From NCBI GenBank assembly GCA_034437075.1, contig DAOTVD010000311.1, positions 1 to 10,459 on the forward strand: DNA of 10,459 bases, read 5' to 3'. The notes beneath the pieces were generated by a model. The model was not told the DNA's origin. It made no database searches and saw nothing but the letters and a program-made list of their open reading frames with translations. Source of the stretch: DAOTVD01 sp034437075 (GTDB lineage Bacteria; Chloroflexota; Anaerolineae; Aggregatilineales; J027). Positions 7,564 through 10,459 of this stretch are shown in pieces (within the stretch, counting starts at the first letter, position 1; the number at the start of each line of letters is the position of its first letter). Both the position numbers and the translations under genes were made by a program.

Positions 7564-7593
7564 TTGACAGCGGCAATATAGCCTGGTTAAGAT
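7564..7593 (+). promoter_or_regulatory. Candidate promoter of the lacI-family gene (probably leaderless)
   Basis: A consensus -35 TTGACA (7564-7569), an 18-bp spacer and TAAGAT (7588-7593, four of six bases) place the transcription start near 7600, exactly at the ATG of the LacI-family gene. No Shine-Dalgarno sequence is present, which agrees with leaderless translation. The divergent -10 lies only about 10 bp from this -35, so RNA polymerase would compete at the two promoters. Confidence 0.5.
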
Positions 7594-7599
7594 GCGTAT

Positions 7600-8559
7600 A
7601 TGTCTGCTCCCACAATGCACGATGTCGCGCGTTATGCTTCAGTGTCTATAGCCACCGTTTCGCGGGTGATTAACCATCCCGAGAGGGTTAACGTGGCCAC
7701 GCGCCAGCGTGTGCAAGAAGCTATTGAAGCCCTAGGCTACCAAGTCAACGTTACTGCCCAACAATTGCGCTTGCGCCAGCCACGCCCAATCCTGGTAATC
7801 ATTTCGGATATAACCTATGCCCCGCTCGCTGAGGCCGTGCAAGCCTTCCAGAAAATGGCCACAGCCCAAGATTATGCAGTAGTGATTACAATAGCCAATG
7901 ATATTGACTTGCAACAGATCAATTCACAAGGCTACGCCGGGGTTTTTTGGGCCACCTGCCAGGCGACGACACCCCCTTGGGAGGTCACAAGAGGCGCTTT
8001 TGTGCAGCTTGATCCCGATATCTATATGACAGCCGCTTGGGAGGCCACCCAATATTTGGCCCGCTTAGGGCATCGTCAGATCGGGTTGATGACCCATCAA
8101 CTGCATGACGCTTGTTTCAAGGCGTGGCATGTGGGCTATCAAGAAGCCCTTCAAGCTCTCGGCTTAATCGCACTAGACCCTGTTGTCACTGCGCCCGAAG
8201 CCTTATTAGACGTCTTGCCTGAATGGCTGTCCTCCTCAGACCCAGCACCTTCGGCCCTTATCGCCAGCACCGATGTGCTCGCCCTGTCAATTTATCGGGC
8301 TGCGAAACATATCGGACTAAGTATTCCTGAGATGCTCTCGGTCGTCGGGCTGGGCGATACGCCTATGGCTGCTTACCTAGCCCCGCCCCTAACCACGATT
8401 CGCTTGCCCAGTGAGCAAATAGGCCAGGCGGCTTTTGTGCAATTACGACATCAAATGTCCCCAGCCAAGCCGTTTGAGCCTCTTTCAACGCCTGTGCCGC
8501 ACTTGACCATCCGCGACTCTACAACCCCGCCTCTGCAAGCAAGCGCATCCACAAGTTAG
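7600..8559 (+). CDS. LacI-family transcriptional regulator
   Basis: The 319-residue product begins with a classic LacI helix-turn-helix: MHDVARYASVSIATVSRVIN (6-25), then RQRVQEAIEALGY (35-47) and a hinge with Leu56. The periplasmic-binding-protein-like core starts at PILVIISDI (63-71), and typical elements follow: LARLGHRQIGLM (153-164), ALIASTDVLALSIYRAAKHIGLSIPEMLSVVGLGDT (219-254) and PPLTTIRLP (262-270). The stretch between about 92 and 145 is compact, roughly 20 residues shorter than usual; the strand that normally carries effector-pocket residues is reduced and the total length is below the common 330-345. The effector is unknown, and no sugar transport or catabolic genes are within view. 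Likely targets by position are its own promoter, the divergent prsW-like/tex operon and the downstream dynamin-like gene. There is no Shine-Dalgarno sequence; the start agrees with the helix-turn-helix position. Confidence 0.92.
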   Translation: MSAPTMHDVARYASVSIATVSRVINHPERVNVATRQRVQEAIEALGYQVNVTAQQLRLRQPRPILVIISDITYAPLAEAVQAFQKMATAQDYAVVITIANDIDLQQINSQGYAGVFWATCQATTPPWEVTRGAFVQLDPDIYMTAAWEATQYLARLGHRQIGLMTHQLHDACFKAWHVGYQEALQALGLIALDPVVTAPEALLDVLPEWLSSSDPAPSALIASTDVLALSIYRAAKHIGLSIPEMLSVVGLGDTPMAAYLAPPLTTIRLPSEQIGQAAFVQLRHQMSPAKPFEPLSTPVPHLTIRDSTTPPLQASASTS

Positions 8560-8575
8560 CGCTAAGTGATAAAAT
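8548..8575 (+). promoter_or_regulatory. Candidate promoter of the dynamin-like gene
   Basis: TCCACA (8548-8553, four of six bases match TTGACA), a 16-bp spacer and TAAAAT (8570-8575, five of six bases) with an upstream TG one base away form an extended -10 promoter. The start would be near 8582 with a leader of about 44 bases containing AAGGA. It overlaps the end of the LacI-family gene, so the dynamin gene can be expressed independently as well as by read-through. Confidence 0.4.
8556..8565. repeat. Perfect 10-bp palindrome, possible operator
   Basis: TTAGCGCTAA is self-complementary with a central CG, as is common in LacI-family operators. It covers the stop codon of the LacI-family gene and sits in the spacer of the promoter proposed for the dynamin-like gene. 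The flanking bases do not extend the symmetry. A closely related TTTGCGCTAA occurs at 2222-2231 before comM, which weakens specificity. Confidence 0.3.
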
Positions 8576-8611
8576 AGAAACGCAAACCACCACCCGTAGC
8601 CTAAACCAACC

Positions 8612-8616
8612 AAGGA
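8612..8616 (+). promoter_or_regulatory. Ribosome-binding site that fixes a TTG start
   Basis: AAGGA lies nine bases before TTG 8626. The reading frame has an in-frame TGA at 8617-8619 and no ATG or GTG between it and the conserved N-terminus, so TTG is the best start for the dynamin-like gene. Confidence 0.65.
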
Positions 8617-8625
8617 TGAAAGCCT

Positions 8626-10459
8626 TTGCAGCCAGAAAATAGCCCACACATCGAAACCACCCAAACAAACCAATCTACCCGTGATGTATCTTTGGGCATC
8701 GAACGCGGCTTGCTAAAACGCTATACCCAGGTGCGCCGCGATGAACATGAAGTCATCACTCAGTTCTTGGATACCCTGAAAAAAATCGATAACTTGGCAG
8801 TAGAACAGATTGAACGGGTGCGAGATGCCCTGTTTCATACTGACCTGCCCTTTTTGCTGGCGCTTGTGGGGCCCTTCAGTGCTGGCAAATCTAGCGTTAT
8901 CAATGCGCTACTGGGTCAACGGGTCTTGGAAGTGGGGCCGGTGCCCACCACTGACCATATTCACATCTTGCGCTATGGCGAGCAAGCCAGCCAATCGCGC
9001 ACTGGGGAAACGACGACTGTCTTTTATCCTCACCCCATTCTTGAAAGCCTAAGCTTTGTCGATACTCCGGGGCTAGAGTCCGTGTTCGTGCAACACGACA
9101 CCGTAACACGGCGCTTTCTGCATCGGGCCGATATGGTGCTGCTGGTCATGGTGGCTACGCAAGTGATGAGCGCTTCCAACCTGGACTTTCTAAAACAATT
9201 GAAAGAATATGGCAAACGTACGATTATCGTGGTCAATCAGGTCGATGTGTTGGATGACGATGACCGCCAGCGCGTGCGCGATTTTGTCGTGGAACAATCT
9301 ATCCTGCATCTTAAAACCAAACCGACCATCTGGATGGCATCCGCCAAACAAGCTATGGAAGCACAACACGAAGAACCGCGCGATGAAATCTTATACGATG
9401 CCAGTGGCTTTGCCGAAATCGAAGAATATTTGCGTGAAACGCTCAATGACCAAGCGCGCATCCGGCAAAAGCTCGAAACGCCGATGCAAATTGCCACTCA
9501 GGCCCACCAAGAAGCCCGTAAGCTCATCAATAACGATCAAACAGCGCTGATCGAGCACCAAAAAGCCGTGACCAACATTCGGGCCCAGGTGGATGAAGCC
9601 ATGCGCGACCAACGGCGGCGGACGCAAAACAGCCTGGATGAGATCGAAAAATTATGGGACCAAGCAGCAGAAAACGGTACCGAGGCGATAGGTGATCTGT
9701 TCCAGTTTTCGCGCGCCTTCGGCCAGATATTCGCCGGAATCGGTGAACTCACCGGCGTCGCGATCCTCTTGCGCCGCTTCGGATGCCGTACCCGTGCCCA
9801 AGCAGCGTTTGATAAACATGAGGTCGAACGCCCCCTAACCAAAATTCCCGAAAGTGTCGATGCGCTTGGGGCAGCCCTAGAAGGCCGTGACTTGCAAGAT
9901 TTAGACGACCTGGTGAACTACACGCGCCAGCAGATTGACCGACTGCCGCCCAATCTGAAGAACAAAGTTATCGGCGTTGTGCAATCGCCCATGAGCTATG
10001 ACCGTAGCTTTTTGCGCCAGAATCGGGGCGAAATGGCCGACATCCTCAGCGAAGCACGTCGTTTCGAGACCGATAAAATCGACCGCCAGCTGCGCACGAT
10101 GTTGGTCGTTTTGGCCGTTTGGGAACTGATCGTCTTGTCGATTACGATCCTCGTGGGCGTGACCTCTGCGAATGAGTTCGATGCACCCGCCATCTTAGCC
10201 TATCTCGGTGCGGCACTTATCGCCGGTTTGCTGGGTATGGCCTTGCTCCCTCTACGGGGCTGGTTGCTACAACGTGCTTACGATAAGCGCATGGCCAGTT
10301 TGCAACAGCGCTACACCCGCCTGGTTGAGGAAGGGGCCGAATCGGTGATCCGCTATGGTGCGCAACTGCGGCGCGACACCGCCGCGCCCTTTACCCGGCT
10401 CATTGAATCTCGCACCGAATATGTCACAAGCTTGCAAAACGAATTGGAAGATGCCGAAC
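8626..10459 (+). CDS. Bacterial dynamin-like GTPase, C-terminus cut by the window edge
   Basis: The frame is open from TTG 8626 to the right edge, giving 611 complete codons. The GTPase domain has all G motifs: P-loop GPFSAGKS (82-89), switch I threonines in PVPTTD (105-110), DTPG (146-149), NQVD (204-207) and a SAK loop near 239. The sequence after about residue 285 is helical and rich in charged residues, fitting the stalk/neck of dynamin-family proteins. Two closely spaced hydrophobic segments, about 492-512 and 520-543, would form a membrane hairpin and may play the part of the paddle of bacterial dynamin-like proteins. Such proteins bind and remodel or protect the cytoplasmic membrane; the actual role here is unknown. 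A 66-bp gap separates it from the LacI-family gene on the same strand. Alternative labels such as Era-like GTPase fit less well because of the long helical region and late membrane hairpin. Confidence 0.88.
   Translation, partial: MQPENSPHIETTQTNQSTRDVSLGIERGLLKRYTQVRRDEHEVITQFLDTLKKIDNLAVEQIERVRDALFHTDLPFLLALVGPFSAGKSSVINALLGQRVLEVGPVPTTDHIHILRYGEQASQSRTGETTTVFYPHPILESLSFVDTPGLESVFVQHDTVTRRFLHRADMVLLVMVATQVMSASNLDFLKQLKEYGKRTIIVVNQVDVLDDDDRQRVRDFVVEQSILHLKTKPTIWMASAKQAMEAQHEEPRDEILYDASGFAEIEEYLRETLNDQARIRQKLETPMQIATQAHQEARKLINNDQTALIEHQKAVTNIRAQVDEAMRDQRRRTQNSLDEIEKLWDQAAENGTEAIGDLFQFSRAFGQIFAGIGELTGVAILLRRFGCRTRAQAAFDKHEVERPLTKIPESVDALGAALEGRDLQDLDDLVNYTRQQIDRLPPNLKNKVIGVVQSPMSYDRSFLRQNRGEMADILSEARRFETDKIDRQLRTMLVVLAVWELIVLSITILVGVTSANEFDAPAILAYLGAALIAGLLGMALLPLRGWLLQRAYDKRMASLQQRYTRLVEEGAESVIRYGAQLRRDTAAPFTRLIESRTEYVTSLQNELEDAE

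Noticed and set aside
7555..7583. Direct repeat ATATAGC (7555-7561 and 7577-7583) as an operator pair
   Set aside because: Seven AT-rich bases that coincide with promoter elements are too short to separate from chance, although the 22-bp spacing is suggestive.
1..10459. Mobile elements, CRISPR arrays, tRNA or rRNA genes, toxin-antitoxin pairs
   Set aside because: I saw no transposase-like frame, repeated spacer structure, cloverleaf-like sequence or paired small genes; gaps between genes are all under 175 bp.

Overview
This is an ordinary-looking bacterial chromosomal segment of roughly balanced GC, densely coded, with seven protein genes and no RNA genes, transposons, phage genes or CRISPR arrays that I can see. 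The gene set is a transmembrane MutS-like ATPase, a MobA-like nucleotidyltransferase-fold protein, ComM/YifB, Tex, a PrsW-type protease fused to a cyclic-nucleotide-binding-like domain, a LacI-family regulator and a bacterial dynamin-like GTPase. Several starts lack a Shine-Dalgarno sequence. The combination looks most like a free-living member of the Chloroflexota (Chloroflexia-like), but this is an impression from protein style and was not tested by any search.

Layout. Positions 1-1531 (minus) hold a MutS-related membrane ATPase whose C-terminus runs off the left edge. Upstream of it on the same strand (1615-2103) is a short MobA-like protein, separated from it by a hairpin with a T-tract. 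A 173-bp divergent region (2104-2276) carries promoter candidates for the MobA-like gene and for comM (2277-3815, plus). comM converges on tex (3816-5969, minus) with the two stop codons touching. tex follows a prsW-like fusion gene (6003-7553, minus) by 33 bp, so the two probably form an operon transcribed from about 7550. Divergent from that operon across only 46 bp is a lacI-family gene (7600-8559, plus). Next on the plus strand is a dynamin-like GTPase gene that starts at a TTG (8626) and continues past the right edge.

How the genes may work together. Tex (transcription/RNA accessory factor) and the PrsW-like membrane protease are likely co-expressed. The LacI-type protein faces them across a very short divergent promoter region and may control itself, the prsW-tex operon, or the dynamin gene downstream. 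The dynamin gene's candidate promoter contains a perfect 10-bp palindrome. ComM (branch-migration helicase in natural transformation) and the MutS-like protein are DNA-related, but nothing else here forms a competence or repair cluster. I see no clear undescribed system. The most unusual items are the PrsW-cNBD fusion with a degenerate ligand cassette, the membrane-anchored MutS-like ATPase behind a hairpin that abuts its start codon, and the tightly packed, probably leaderless divergent promoters at 7552-7600.
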